A stretch of DNA of 64,000 bases. Origin: Liolophura sinensis (Eukaryota; Mollusca; Polyplacophora; Chitonida; Chitonidae). Each line of letters starts with the position of its first letter. The first letter of the stretch is position 1. The notes below the pieces were generated by a model. The model was not told the origin of the DNA. It was given only the letters and a program-made list of their open reading frames with translations, and did no database searches. Made by a program: the position numbers and the translations under genes. The stretch lies in the NCBI RefSeq assembly GCF_032854445.1, contig NC_088302.1:24193788-24257787 (forward strand), in the 5' to 3' direction. Positions 46,061 through 59,412 of this stretch are shown piece after piece.

Positions 46061-48020
46061 GATGAAGACAGGAGTAAGAACTTTGCACTTTAAATAAGCA
46101 ATTTTAATGACTTTACCCATTAAATCTTAGCTCATTTCAAACAGGAGATGTTGCATGGGTTATGCAAGTAATGCAAACATTTAAGCGTCTAGTGTGTTAC
46201 TGACAGCGTTATCGTGGTAAATGGACCGTACTTTTTTGTCCGTTGACGAGTTCTGTCCAAGCCAGGAGCCGTGTCCGGCAGTGATAAGCTGTGAATCAAT
46301 TTACATGATGGATTGCATAACCTTTTTGTACAATTCAGTAATTCTACTTTCACGCTTCGACAATCTGTAAATATCAGAGAATTATGTTGGATGAATATCA
46401 ACTCGTTATCCAATCCGTAATACATCAGTATCTCTTCATCTGCCTTATTTTATTCATTTATTTGATGTACGATTTCAACTATCTCAATACACAACTCTTG
46501 GGACAAGTTTTAACCAATACTGGTTTAGCCTCTGACAAAATTTTGTAAATGCAACAGATAAAGGAACAGAATTCAGTCATATAAAGACGCCTGAACCAAC
46601 AGAATCCTGGCCCTTTAATGGCTCATTGACAGAATTCACTCGGCCGAACACATATCAAAAGCCAAGACAAAGAGAAACCATGCAAACAAGTTTGAAAACA
46701 CAGTCATGATTTCCAGAAGAAAGAAAGCAAGGCTAATCTCGGCAAATGTTACGGACCTTAAATCTGCTTCCGTTTTCACATGGTTGTTGCTTGAATATGC
46801 AGATAATTTTTTTTTAAAGAGTTTCCTTGCGTACAGATTTCTCTAAGCAATACAGCATTCAAATGCAGCAAGTTGGTAATCGAAATTCTACTTGACGTTT
46901 CCATTTATCTGATAACGGTTGTTTTATCGAGTTTTTCTCATTTTCTGTTCCATTCCTCTTTCATGTCATCATAGCGTCTTGATATTTTTTTAGCATCTCT
47001 GGCAGCCGTTTTTAGTAAAATTTTTGATCGCAAAACGTGTTACCAGGTGAAAACAGCCGCTGGAATTTAACTGACTGGAATTTAACGTTTTTCAGTAGTT
47101 AACTTGCATGTTGTAAGAAACTGATTTCCTCTTCTGAAATGTAGAAGAATTGACATATGACAATAATCGGCATGGAACAATCACACTGTAGTAAAAAGGG
47201 GTTCTTGCAATTTTCATTTCTTGTACGCTGAAGAACTGTTGGTTGACTGGAAACTTGGATAACAGTTGTGTTAGGCTGCTGTGTTAAACGCTTCATAAAG
47301 TGAGAATATAGTGCACGAAGATCGGAATAATAGGTGAGCAAATTGCTTCTAGGTGGATCAAAGAGAATTCCCTAATTGGCATCAGAAATTCTGCCGCACA
47401 ACGAATAATGGCTCGAGGCCTTATAGTTTCACAACAATTTATGAAGGAAGAGAGACTGGGTGTAACTGAAATACACAAGTAGTTGGGTGGATTTTGTATG
47501 TCCGATTTCAATGTCTTTTCACGGTGCTATCTTTTCACTAAATGGGTGAATAATTTTGCATAAATACGCTGTCTTTGACTCCTGGAGATTGTTTTACTTT
47601 AGAGCCACAAAACGCTTTCTCCAATGAATCTTGGACCGAGAGATAAATGGTGTATAATCTTGGAATAAAAGTGCCCGTGCATTAACAACTTTGGTCCCGC
47701 TGATGGCCATCTTGCACCTAAGGGAAACAACTCTTACTGTACAGAGATATTGCTGGACGTTGGGGGAAATGGCAGCTAGCATGCTAAATGGCAGCTATAG
47801 GATGCTAGCATGCTGCCTTATTAGGCGGGGGGGGGGGGGGGTGTCTCTCTGGGAACAGAACAGGGACTAGCGGGTCGGACAGAACCAATTGGGTAATGTA
47901 AAGACTGACATCGGTGAGACTTGATCATACCAATATAATGGCTGATGGCAACTACATGGAGTATGTACTAAAACGAGATTGGCACAGTGTAAGGTTTCAG
48001 TGTAACCGGAGGATGCAGTT

Positions 48021-49389
48021 ATTACTCGGACAAGCCAGTAGCCCTAGCTGGAGAACTCACGACACAATATCCCATCATTAGATTTATGTGTGCATAGGGT
48101 AAGATCGCTCCGAGGTCGGGGTTTGTGTTTGGGCTGAGGAGATTCCGGAATCTAATAAAGGCGTGAGCTGTTGAGCCTATAAAGATGATGGCTTGACCGG
48201 AAACAAAGAGATGACTTTCAGACATATTGAGAAAGACGTAGTATTCTTATTATCCGTGATAGAAAATATAATAAAAGGAAAAAAAATATGTGTAGTTTGT
48301 ATGATGTGGGATTTAAATAAGTGTATTTTCTTTGCAGAAATATATTGTTCTGTATTGGTTTTGAGCGTTAGAGAGGTATAGTGTAACTTGTAAATAAAAT
48401 TTATTGACTAAGAGAAAAAAATGACTAAACGTCGGTTTTAAATGAATGAATGACTGGGATTTAACTCCACTCTGAGAGTATTTCAGATAATCGATTTCAG
48501 CTATGAAGACATATAGACAGATGAATTTCTTGGTTTATAAAAGCCTTTGTCAACATATATTTCATATTGTGGCAAACAGAGCAAAAGAGAAATAGCATCG
48601 GTTTTGGGGAACAAAGCGTGAGGTGAAAGACGGTAAAAATCGAAGAAAGCGTTTAGACTGCAACGCATTTTATTTCCATCCGATCTGAAAGACTGATTGT
48701 TTGGATATTCTTGTTAGATTCGGTAGAGTACTTAAAAAAGCGAATTGAAAAAGATTTTTGTTTGACTTTCCGGTGTTGCTCATGTCCCATATGGGCAGTG
48801 TGAGACTTACCACTCCATACGTGCGTGTATACATTGTACACCCTGTAGGCCTATAAATGCTTTGCAAATCTACACATAGATACCACTCCGGGGAAATAGG
48901 GCGTTAATGGAAAAAGTTATGAGTGTCTATTCTAAGGCAATGTATGTCAACGTAATCATACTTCCTTAACTGACATGTGCTTTTCACATTACCCATTGAG
49001 AAGACTGATTTTAAGACAAGGTGCCTCGGGTATTTCCTTATCGATAGTTTTACATGTGAAATACAGGCATATCGTTCTGACCAACTGCAGTCTGTCAACA
49101 ATGGGCTAAAATTTTGCTATTATAATCCAAGTCGGAATTGGAATTGGTGGAAATTTTACCCCCAAGGGCTTCTTTTATCCCGAAAATAAATATAATGGAG
49201 ATGCATGTATATGAATACAAGAAATACAAAGATGCAGATGATTGGTGACATTCGCATACGCTAACATTTTACAATGCAGATAGACACATGTGTACACATG
49301 TGTAAGTCTTTATTAAATATGTATCTAAACAAGTTTATTGCTGCAAAACTTGAAACAATGCAATGAAAATAATTTCTTTCATAGCAACC
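48021..49389. other. Spacer between the two duplication copies
   Basis: No recognisable exon, SINE or RNA gene. Several 60-70 codon open frames are present without coding character. Confidence 0.45.
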
Positions 49390-51665
49390 TTAAAAACAGT
49401 CGACAGGAAGTTTTTCCAAAGGAAACTTATGTAAAATCTTTAATGCATTAAGAAGTCTTTCAACAACATGATTTCTTTATTTTCTTATATGTCTTGAATA
49501 CACTTCTTTTGTTGCGAACGACGTCTGAAAGAAAAGAACAGGCAGGTGTCCTTGATATATTGGGTTTTTTTTTTGCATTCGCTTGAACCGTATTAATTGC
49601 AGTGAACAACTGCAATTTCAAGGAACTAGCTCTTGTCATCTTTTTTTCTTTAAAACTAGAGGTTTGTGCCAGATGCAGAAATTCCAGTCACGTGTTCAAT
49701 GATTGAAGTGGCTGTTTAAATGCAATACACAATGTCTCTGGTGTTCTTTTGCTAGGCTAGTTTCACGCATTCATTTGGACTATTATGTAAGCTCACAGCG
49801 GGTAAAATCAATAAATAAATTTTTAGTCTCATACACGACTTTCTTTCTGAAAAATCAGTTTAAGGGTCAGTTTTGATATTACACTGTGGTTAATTCACCA
49901 ATTTTAATGAAATGACTTTCTTTAATATCTGGTGAGCAAGGCAGAAAGTGGACTGTTATGTAATCTCACAGTTGGTACAGTTAATAAAACGGCCTTTAAT
50001 ACAAAGCCAATGTCTGCTACCTTTCATTTTGATTCCCATGTATGACCTTCTATGGGAAATGTCAGTTTTAGGGTCTATTTTGACATCAGGTTAATTGACA
50101 AGAATATTATTTATTCATTTGTTTGATAGGTATTTTACGCTGTACTCAAGAATAGTTCACTGACAAGACGTCTGCCACCTGGAAAGAAACCGGACAAAGC
50201 CCAGGGGAATATCCCGACAATTTGTAGGTTATTGGCAAACCTTTCCACGTTCGACCAGCATAAGCTGGGGTTGAACTCCCTGCGATCGCATTGGTGAGAA
50301 CTTTCAGAGTCACAGCGCTATGCATGTCGTTGTTCTCAAGAACAACAATTTTGTTCTTCACAGTAGGGCGTCAGGAGGACAATCACATCTCATTTCAATT
50401 GGCACTACTCACACATGTAATGCAAACATTTAATCATCCAGTGTGTTATTGACAGCGTTATCTTCGTAAATTTACCATGCATTTACGTCCACTGACGAGC
50501 TCTGTATCAGCCCAGAGGCACATCCTTTGGCGATAAGCTGTGAATCTGTTTCCCTGATGGATTGTCCAACGTTTTTGCTTACAAATCAGTAACTTTGCTT
50601 TCACGACTGAGGAATCTGTGAAAACCGGAGATTTACGCCGGTTCGTTGGTTAGGTGTGTTGACAGCTGATTGCAGAGTTACCAGCTCGCTGAATATCCAA
50701 ATCTAATTTGAATTTTTTTGGAAGAGTATAAATTCATTGTCAAACCAGTATTACGGCAGTATAAGTTCATCTTTATGATATGCAATTAAGCTTTCGTTTA
50801 TATCTTAATTCAAAAAATTTAAATTTAGATCACGAATGAACGTTGGATTTTGTGAAAAATGGGATTTTTTGAAAAAGTAGTGGAGCTGTAACAAATCTGA
50901 GGTGCAACATGATAAAAAAGACAATCGGAGTGAACTGAAACTAGGTTCCTACGATGTTCAGAAAACTGTACACCCAAGAACCACTGTAAAAAGAAGAAAA
51001 GTGTTTTGGCAGAAAGCATCTACAGCATTTGTGTTAAGCAGCTGCTTCAGACGTTTTTTAAAGAGTGAACGTAGTTCTTGAAGATCGCAATAATGTGTAA
51101 ACTGGAGCAAATTGCAATGAAGGAAATCAAACAGGGTGCGCTATTTGTCATCAGAATTTCTTCTACACAGTGATTAATCGCCCGAGGTCTTATAAATCCA
51201 CAAGAATTTAGAATGAAATCAAGGTAATGCGATTAAAACAGATAACATGTTTGAATTTTTTTGTTTGGCTGCATGTATTTTTCCCTCAGTACTTTCCACA
51301 ACCTGGGTGAATAATTTTGTATAAGTCAGCTGTTTTTTTCAGCCCATGTGTTCGTTGAGAAAAAAGATGGTGGATAATTGTGGACTGGACTTGACTGGCT
51401 TTTCTACAGCCGTGACTAGCGGCAACCACTCTAACTGTACAAAGACACTGTTGATGCTGGACAAATTGGGTGCCGTATAGAATATTATTATGCTGTTTTA
51501 ATCGGGAGATTTGCCGGAGATGTAAAGACTGACATCGGTGAGATTTAATCTGACCAATATAATGGCGGGTGGCAACTGCATCAGGGTTATTACTGGAATG
51601 CGATTGACACGGTGTACGGTTTCAAAGTGTAACCGGAGGGTTGCAGTTACAACAGGACTGAATGG
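49390..51665. repeat. Diverged segmental duplication, copy 2
   Basis: It has the same anchor order as 44400-48020. It carries its own inverted SINE insertion at 50113-50320 and ends with GTGTAACCGGAGGGTTGCAG, matching copy 1 near 48000. Confidence 0.8.
50113..50320 (-). mobile_element. SINE family A, inverted, near full length
   Basis: Read on the minus strand it has CTCACCAATGCGATCGCAGG, box B-like GAGTTCAACCCCAGC, AAAGGTTTGCCAATAACC, then TCTTGAGTACAGCGTAAAAT and an AAAT-rich tail. Confidence 0.85.
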
Positions 51666-53436
51666 TCCGGCGTCCGTGTAATATAACTTGGTTGAGTGTC
51701 ATGTCTGGTTGTATATTCGTTGAATTAGATAGCCACGCTGGACATATGAACAGTTGCAGTCAAAGCGCAACTGAGATATATATTTAATTTGATTATCGAC
51801 AGGTGATAAACTAACGTGGTGCACTATTTCGACACCCATTTCATTCTTTCGTCTAGAACATTCTTTTCGTCTTTCTAACATCAGTGAAAACTGTTGATTG
51901 CTTCACTATGTTTGAATCCGTCTTAATTTTGGTCTTTGTGTTGAACGTTGTTTTGGGAATTGGCCTTGCAATTATTGACCCGGAACGTCCATTTGGCTTG
52001 ACAGCCAGTTTGCGAATGTCTGTTTTGCCCTAGCAGTAAGCGTACTTCTGTTTGGAATGTTCCCTTAGAAACACATGATCGGTCGTCTTCTTCCGGACGA
52101 AAAATCTTGATCTGCAATCTGTTTATTCTTTCCAGCTTAGCTTTCACAAATACAGATCTGGCCCCGTATATGTTAAGCAACTTAAGACTTAGGTCATAAA
52201 TTGCAAGCCTTTAAAACGCAAAACTCAGAAGAGGAAAGAACCCAATTTGCAGATAGTACATTATCATGCAGTAAAGAATCAGTGTGGTCTACACATTTTT
52301 AACTTCCTAGTGTAAAGCATTTTACATCGTAGCTGTGTTCGAAGTTTTGACGTTTAATAAATTCGGGCCCTGAACTCGTGGAAGGTTTGGCTTTAAAGGA
52401 GAAGAAAACTTAAAAAAAGGACACTATGGGTAAAAAAGAGGCCTGCGGCATAATTTTGCAGTTTTTCCTCGCCATACACGTAAAGCCTGAAAACAGCAAA
52501 GCTGGCATAAATCGCTGAGTCCATCGCGTCCTCTATCTTTAACGCTACGTAATTTATTCTGGGGGTGTGTTACCTCTCAGCCAATGAGAGTCGTTAAAAC
52601 TGCCGGTTTGTTCGTGTAAACTCGGAACCTGCATGTACATCCAACATGCCAGTTTCCCGATCGTCAAGCTGAAAACGAACTGTACTGTTCACTACCTTCT
52701 GGGAAGAAGAGTTCTACCGGAAATGTACGAACTACACATCGGCGGTTTCCGACGGCAATTCTCCTCCGAACACAAAAGACTTCAGGAGTAGTTCTTAGGC
52801 AAAATGGAGTCGCCCAAAGCGGATTTTGGCGCTGACTTTATTTATAATTTATCAACTTGAGGTGCGTATTAGAAATTTTTTATGGCATGCACCTGCGAGA
52901 AAATGTATACTCTTTTAAATGGTATTTGATTAATACTTAAAATTTCTTCCCCTTTAAAATAAAAACATGTACATTGTTAACAGGGTGAATGACAACGTGT
53001 GGATTTAGTTTTACTCTAATAATGAACAGAAGAAATTAAGTCAATCTATCGTGAAAATTGAAGAGGGTCTAAATTTTGGGAAGAGCAGCCGAGTCTACCC
53101 TAGCAACAAAGTCACGTGATTCGAAAATGGCGGTTTGCGAATTTCTGATGCTGTCTCAGTGAATTTGTTGGTTATATCTGTGTTAATTGCGATGCTATGG
53201 CCTCTATTATTCCCATATAATGAGGTGACATGAATTTAGAATGATTTTAGGTTCGCATGAAACCTGTTCTCGTTGCACTTTGAGGACAGCACACGCAACA
53301 AGACAAGAGCCCCAGGTTAATGAATGTGGCGATTCAGAGGGGTTAAGGTGGAAGCTCAGCTGGGAACATGGCCAATCAATCTCAGAGCTAAGTAAAGACT
53401 ATGCCATTTTCACGCAAGTTTTTGGCTTTCAAGGTC
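51666..53436. other. Non-coding stretch, partly GC-richer
   Basis: Between about 52480 and 53180 CpG-containing words increase and the sequence TCACGTGATTCGAAAATGGC occurs at about 53112, a combination often seen at promoters. No first exon was found downstream. A minus-strand frame at 51923-52180 is open for 85 codons but unidentified. Confidence 0.35.
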
Positions 53437-53625
53437 TTCGGTGGCCTAGTGGCCAGCGTATTAGGGCAACACATGACCCAGCCTCTCATTAATGTTGTCG
53501 CTGTGAGTTCAAGTCCAACTCGTGCTGGCCTCCTCTATGGTCGGTATGTCAACATCATGTGGATGGTCGTGGATTTCAGGTTTTCTGTCACTATAATGCT
53601 GGCTGCCGTCTTATGTGTAAAATAC
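53437..53625 (+). mobile_element. SINE family A, diverged
   Basis: GGTGGCCTAGTGGCCAGCGT replaces the usual head. It is followed by GTCGCTGTGAGTTCAAGTCC, GTGGATGGTCGTGG and ATAATGCTGGCTGCCGTC. The tail is degraded. It lies directly upstream of a family B SINE. Confidence 0.8.
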
Positions 53626-53673
53626 AGCTTATTAAACACTGCAGACTTTGGCACTGAGTTTCCTTCTGGTAAT

Positions 53674-54019
53674 ACCGGCCTGGATAGCACAGTTGGTAGA
53701 GCGTCCGCTTCGGGACCGGTAGTTCCAGCATCAATCTGGGGGTCGAGTCACACCTAAAAGAGGACGTTGTAACTTCCTCGCTTGGCGTTCAGCATGAAGG
53801 GGCTAGTGCAACTACTGGTTGACCAGTATCAGTATAATGGCGGGGCGACTTACTTGCCTTCAGTAAGTCGTCTCAGTGAAGCAGCATTAGATAAAAGAGC
53901 GGTGGAAATCAGTCCTGCAACAAGGAGGCACATCCCTATACCCTAAGAATCCCTCTTCGTCATATGACTGAAAAATTGTTGAGTACGATGTTAAACACCA
54001 AGCACTCACTCATTCACTC
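53674..54019 (+). mobile_element. tRNA-derived SINE family B, full length
   Basis: Box A GATAGCACAGTTGGTAGAGC and box B-like GGGTCGAGTCACACC precede the body shared with 1576-1932 and the CACTCACTCATTCACTC tail. The better preserved head shows the tRNA origin of this family. Confidence 0.9.
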
Positions 54020-55939
54020 CTCCTGGTAGTCGCGAACAACAGAAACGACGGAAAACAAACAACTAAATCATAAGTCTTCATTCGAGGGTTTTTAAACAGT
54101 ACAGTTTACAATGGCATAAACATGCGTATGTGGCTTCACAACAAAACATAATAATGAACAAATGCTGGGTTTACAGGACTAAATTGTCTCAAAAGACCCT
54201 AGATACATGACTTACAGTAAATGACCTAACATTTCAGACATGACTAAGTTGAACAATTTACCACATACTGAGAGTTTTATGGATCTTAGAAAGTTACTTT
54301 GAAGGGTAGGATGATATTTTGGCGAATAAATGCGAGGCATGAAAAGTTCGAGGCATTGTCCAGCATGCCAGTTGCTTTTGGAATAATAAATGTGATCCGA
54401 GGCAGTGAATTCTTTGTGTGGAAACCAAGTTTATGGACTTTAACGATATGAATTAGAAGATTGGTCTCATAATGTATAATATATACTTGTACATGTAACA
54501 AATGATTTATTTGTTAAAAAGAAAGTGAAGAAAAACAATACATCCCTTAACTTTTTTGGTGTCACCTATGATGCTCACAGTACACTTTAATAGTCGAGTC
54601 TAGCCTGCTTTAACGATTTGCCGGGTATGTTTTACACCCTGTCAATACAAATACAATGGACTGTTTCAGAAACAGCCGTAATGTTACATGTACGATGAGT
54701 ATAGTCTTCTCTTCTTCTACAAATAAACTGGAGGCATCCACTGAACTGTAGCACTTTTCTATGTAGTCGAATGAGCTGTGTTGCAATTCCCGACGTCGTT
54801 CAAATGAGATGCTTGTTTATTTTAATAGGCTGGACGGTGTTGCACAACACCTGAAGTATAAACGAGAGTTTTGAATATGTCCGTGACCTTCTATTTTGTG
54901 TTATTAACGAATGGGTGCTCGTAATCAAGGAATGCAGAGTTCCTGAACTGGTATAGGAAGCAGATCTAAATGCCTTAATTAAAGAAAAAGAAGCAGGAAA
55001 ACTTTTGGAAGATGTTACATTGAATATTACAAATTCTGTTCACACTAATTAAGATCTGATCAAACGAACATAAAATCACTAAAGGGGATGAATTTATATA
55101 TTTTCGCGGTACTTGATAATATTACAGACAACTTAAGGAAACTTTGGAGTTTTGTAAAGAGAAAAGAGTAACAAACTGCTGTCGGTCTGTAAATGTACCA
55201 AATGACGGAACAGAAACTCTTGACCCAGGAAGAATGGTTGTATAGCCGGCTACTTGTTTGTTGTTTAATGTGGTAGTACTGGTTAATATCTTGGCATCAA
55301 TATGGCCAAACCCGTTAATGACGTTCTATGCACTCTCGTTTTATGATGCATTTGTTCAAACACATCAGAACCTTGATGACCTAAACCCTCAAACAGACTG
55401 TGGACATGATGATTTGTCCCGTTTGTTGTTTAGAGAGTGTATGCATACAAAATAATATGTTTTCCTTTAACCATTCTAACCTTCTGTCTTTAATCTGGCG
55501 TTTTCCCTCACTCTATTAAATGGACCCCCCCAAACACGTTCAACAACATAATCGATTTCATCGTAAATTGTCAGTTAGATTCCATTTTGTAATCTGATTT
55601 ATGCGAAAAAAGCCTGGGTTTATACATAACAGACCTGCAGTCACTAATATGGCCCGTAAAATACAGAAAATGTTAAACAGAAACGAGATTCGCGCAATAT
55701 AGGCAGGCTTAAACAAAGCATCTTGCCGTCAGGAGTTCCACATGGATCAATTTATGTATGAATATATCTATGCTTGAGGTTTAACGTCGTACTTAACAAT
55801 GTTTCACTCATATTACGAGGAGTCATTAAGTGTGTGTACACGTACTGCGTCTTCTTGTGGCAGGGGAAATCCGTGCCGAGAAAGTGCTGCCACTACTGAT
55901 GTATCATGCCGAAGACACCAGACCTAGTCACATTATACT
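54020..55939. other. Non-coding stretch
   Basis: No exon or known repeat is recognised; AT-rich unique sequence. Confidence 0.5.
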
Positions 55940-56030
55940 GACACCGAGCCAACCAGTCATGTTTCCTTGCTCCAACCTGTCAGTGCTGAGTGCCAAGCGA
56001 AGCCGCAACAAGTACCATTTTAAAGTCTTT
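55940..56030 (-). mobile_element. SINE family C body fragment, inverted
   Basis: CAACCAGTCATGTTTCCTTG and CTCCAACCTGTCAGTGCTGA correspond to the reverse complement of the family C body at 16500-16560. Confidence 0.65.
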
Positions 56031-56511
56031 GGTATTACCATTAAATTGGAAAAGGTAGAGTAGATTGTCTGAAGAGCTGATTGGCTCGTGTATTTGTAAC
56101 GGTCACGTTCCTCAGAGCTGCAATCTGACCCTTTCGTTTACACCAATGAAAGTATTATTTTTAATACTTTGTTGAACAGAATGAAATGCAGCGAAGTATC
56201 TGACTTGGACTAAAGTTTGCTTATTGGGCCATATTTTCATTGTTTGGACTTTTCCTACCTTCATAATGAGCGTTGTAAAAAATTCGTGAGAAGTGCATAA
56301 TATGCACTATTATGACAATAAATGCATGGTTAGAGTAACAAAGAGGACGCCTACCTTAATTTCCATTTATTACAATTCCAATCAGTGTAATAAAATAATG
56401 ATGGTATTTTATTTTTTACTTTCACTTTATAGTGAAAAGTGTTTACAGTTGCAAATACCCGAGATTGAATTACTCATGTAGTATCACATGCTATTTTGTG
56501 TTATCTGTGGT

Positions 56512-56606
56512 CACTGTTTCCTCCTGCCATAATGCTGGCAGCTGTCGTATAAGTGAAATATTCTCGAATGCGGCGTAAAACACCAATCAAATAAATAAAT
56601 AAAGTA
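56512..56606 (+). mobile_element. SINE family A 3' half
   Basis: GTTTCCTCCTGCCATAATGC, TGGCAGCTGTCGTATAAGTG and AAATATTCTCGAATGCGGCG lead to the CACCAATCAAATAAATAAAT tail. Confidence 0.85.
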
Positions 56607-59198
56607 TTCCCGGGGCCGAACGTTCAGCATGAAACAACAACGCTCGTTTTGTCGATATCATACCAACCGTTAATTCAAATTAGACTATTTTTTGTACAAT
56701 GTTAGCTTGTTTGTGGAAAAGGAAAGTGTTTCAGAGCTTGTTAAGTATAGGTCAATCACAATTTATATACTTCATGGCTTAGTTGTCTTATTTGTCGTTG
56801 GTGTTTTATACATCCTAACAGATTAAATATTCGGCTATCCGCGGGGCGCCAATGAAATGGTTTCCTGAGGTAACATTGGCAGGTATGGGGTCAAAGATGG
56901 ATGGGGACAGGGGTATATGGTATTTATAGCTACTGCGATAAGGAAATTGGACGGAGACAGAATCGATACCCGTCTCGTCTTCGTCAGGCGGTTTAGTATA
57001 CTATCCATAGAGTAGCAGTCTCTAATTACATAATGTAGACTGTCAGTGACGAGCACGCCAGCCTGCCAGGTCCGAGGCAACTCAAATCCAGACATGTTTT
57101 ATCAGACACGATGTGATCTGATATATCCTGTACTTACTCCTTTGATCGATCCCTACAGAGGGCCGGTCTGTAACGCTACCGTCTGAGCGGACATTAACTG
57201 TTGTATTAACCATAGTCTGTGACATCCATAAGGGAAGACGGCGTTCTGTGGTTGGTCTTTAAGGAAAAATACCCAACCTCTCCCAACAACGACTGACCGC
57301 TGACTAAGCCAATATGACAGACGAACAGACCACTCACTGAGCTAATATGACAGAATGAACTTCCTTCCCCTGGGACCTTGGGCAATAAATTAAGCTGTCA
57401 GGATGCTTAATCCGTCCTTGTCAAGTGGCATCTGTCTTCAAGAACAAAGGTTACTTTTTCCACATTACTGGACCTCGTTGTCTATGATTTAGGCAAATGT
57501 TGTAAACTATATTGTGGGCTCTTACTGGTTCATTCCTTTGATCGCCATTGACCGTGAGATCGCGCATTGGAATCCAGATTCGAACTATTGTTCTTTGCGT
57601 TCTGCGCATTTTTTCCACCCAAAATCCGGATTTCTGTCGCGCCACATGCCAATCATATAAATAAGGAAACAGATTTTATTGTCAGTGGTTTCACAATTTT
57701 ACTTCTAATTGTTACGACCCAAACTGTATGTATTATAAATAGATGGCTTGTTCTAAATACATGACAGTTTAGCCGCACAAAAAAGTAACCAAAACCAGCA
57801 GATTTTATTTTACAACAATTTATTAGGTTTAACAAGAACAGATAACAAGACTTTTACAAATACTGAAGTACTTAAGTTTAACAAGAAAGGATAGCAGTGT
57901 CTATACAAATACTAAAGTACATACATGTACAACGGTGTCAAGTCCAAACGGACGCATATTCTCCGCAATGCTCAAAAAATGCACAGAGGCAATATTCACA
58001 AGGGGGAAAATCCACAGTATAACTGAGTGTATGACGAAATATACACAAAATTCCATAGACAGGGCCTATGTTCTAATAAGCACTGTCTGTATACACAAGA
58101 GCACAAATTAAATATACAAGTTCAGACTGAACAAGTGCTCGGTGGAGATAGGATATAACAAAGCCAGAGGCTATAAAGACACCAAAAATCAGCACAAAAG
58201 GCTTACTAAAGTAACACACAGCGAAAACATCCAAAACTCTGACTAATTCTCCTTTCCACTCCTTTTAACCTGCTTTCATACATCTTATATAGACTGGTGG
58301 AATTTTCTAGAATAAGAAAATTCTTGAACACTTGTTGTAAACAAACAGGCCCCGAACTGAGCGTATTCTGGAACATTCTAAGGCAGAGGCAGACAGCAGG
58401 CCCTGAAGGCAAGCTAAATTTAGAAGCTGACGGCAGTTGTTCACATAACATAATTGAGGTGAATAGCGATATTGAAATAAATTTCTTTGGAAACAGATAC
58501 GTGTAACAAGTCTTAATTTTGCGTGCATACAGTATATATATATATATATATATATTAGGTATTCAATTAATGTATAGGAATAACGGAAGTTTGACATTTT
58601 AAGTAAGTATTTCATCAAAACCTTCTACTTACTCTTTGCTCCATTTCCTTCGAGCTACCAGACACGTGGGAACATCAGCAGGCGTATATACCAGGGAAGG
58701 AAATGTTAATTATAACCGAAAAAACAAATAAGAATCACCAATGTCATACTAATTTTGGTTAAACTCTCTTTCCTGAACGCTCTTGTATATTTTATGATCT
58801 ACGCAGAGAGAAATCTAGATTGTGTCTCACATATCACAGGGCTATGCTGACCTCGGGTATCTACATAGCAACAGAAGTATGTCATCAATCTGCTGTCAGC
58901 CTGTTTAAACATACATGTAGGCGGTGTCCTGGTGTCGAAGTTTTGTTTACCTCTAATAGTATTGCCCAGTTCATTTTTTTCATATCTGACGGAGTGGCTT
59001 TATGTGGGACAGATATCTGCTCACCTAAAAAGCCAAGCCTCAGCGGAACAGCTCTGTACGCTTTGAATTCATAGCCTACATTTTACTCTTTGCTTTGTGC
59101 TATTGACGGTTAGCTGCCATATTGTATCGAAAACGGAGCACTCTCTAAGGATTACCAGGTTATTTTCCGTCTGAGAACTTCTGTTTTCTCACCTGAAG
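56607..59198. other. Intergenic region upstream of the claudin-like gene
   Basis: It contains a tandem pair of about 50-bp units at 57826-57925 (GTTTAACAAGAA start) and a (TA)n microsatellite at 58532-58555. The last 100 bases before 59199 would be the 5' UTR; no TATA box is obvious. Confidence 0.5.
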
Positions 59199-59412
59199 AT
59201 GGCAATAAAAGGAGCATCAGTGGTGCATATGGTCGCTTTATGCATCTGCATAACAGCGTTCGTGATGAACTTCGTGTGTGTTTTTATTCCTAACTGGATG
59301 CACGGATTAGTTGTGGGTCGTGATGTCTACTTTGGGGTGTGGCAATTTTGCGAAGTACAACTGGGCATAGGCAACAGATACGCCTGCAAGTCTTTGTTGA
59401 ATATATCTGTGG
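59199..59412 (+). CDS. Claudin/PMP22-like four-TM protein, exon 1
   Basis: The exon starts at an ATG in good context (GAAGATGGC), with an in-frame TGA 27 bases upstream. It encodes residues 1-71 plus one base and ends at a GTATGT donor. The whole gene gives 185 residues, somewhat short of typical claudins (about 200-230). Residues 8-30 form TM1. The first extracellular loop carries the claudin-type signature W33...G46-V-W48-x2-C51-x11-C63, which in claudins forms a disulphide and builds the paracellular seal. Expected location is the plasma membrane, possibly septate or tight-junction-like contacts. Other members of the PMP22/EMP/claudin superfamily share this signature, so the exact subfamily is uncertain. 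Confidence 0.85.

Larger units (their letters stand above)
44400..48020. repeat. Diverged segmental duplication, copy 1
   Basis: Collinear anchors with 49390-51665 include ATGCAGAAATTCCA (44661 and 49673), ATGCAAACATTTAA (46171 and about 50419), GGGTGAATAATTTTG (47543 and 51304) and TGTAAAGACTGACATCGGTG (47897 and 51521). Copy 1 is longer because of extra insertions, including repeats at 45122-45290 and 45785-46060. It is not protein coding as far as I can see. Confidence 0.8.

Noticed and set aside
55830-56063. 77-codon plus-strand frame
   Set aside because: Much of it is an inverted family C SINE fragment; the matching peptide QPVMFPCSNLSVLS also appears in the antisense frame of the SINE at 16404-16567.
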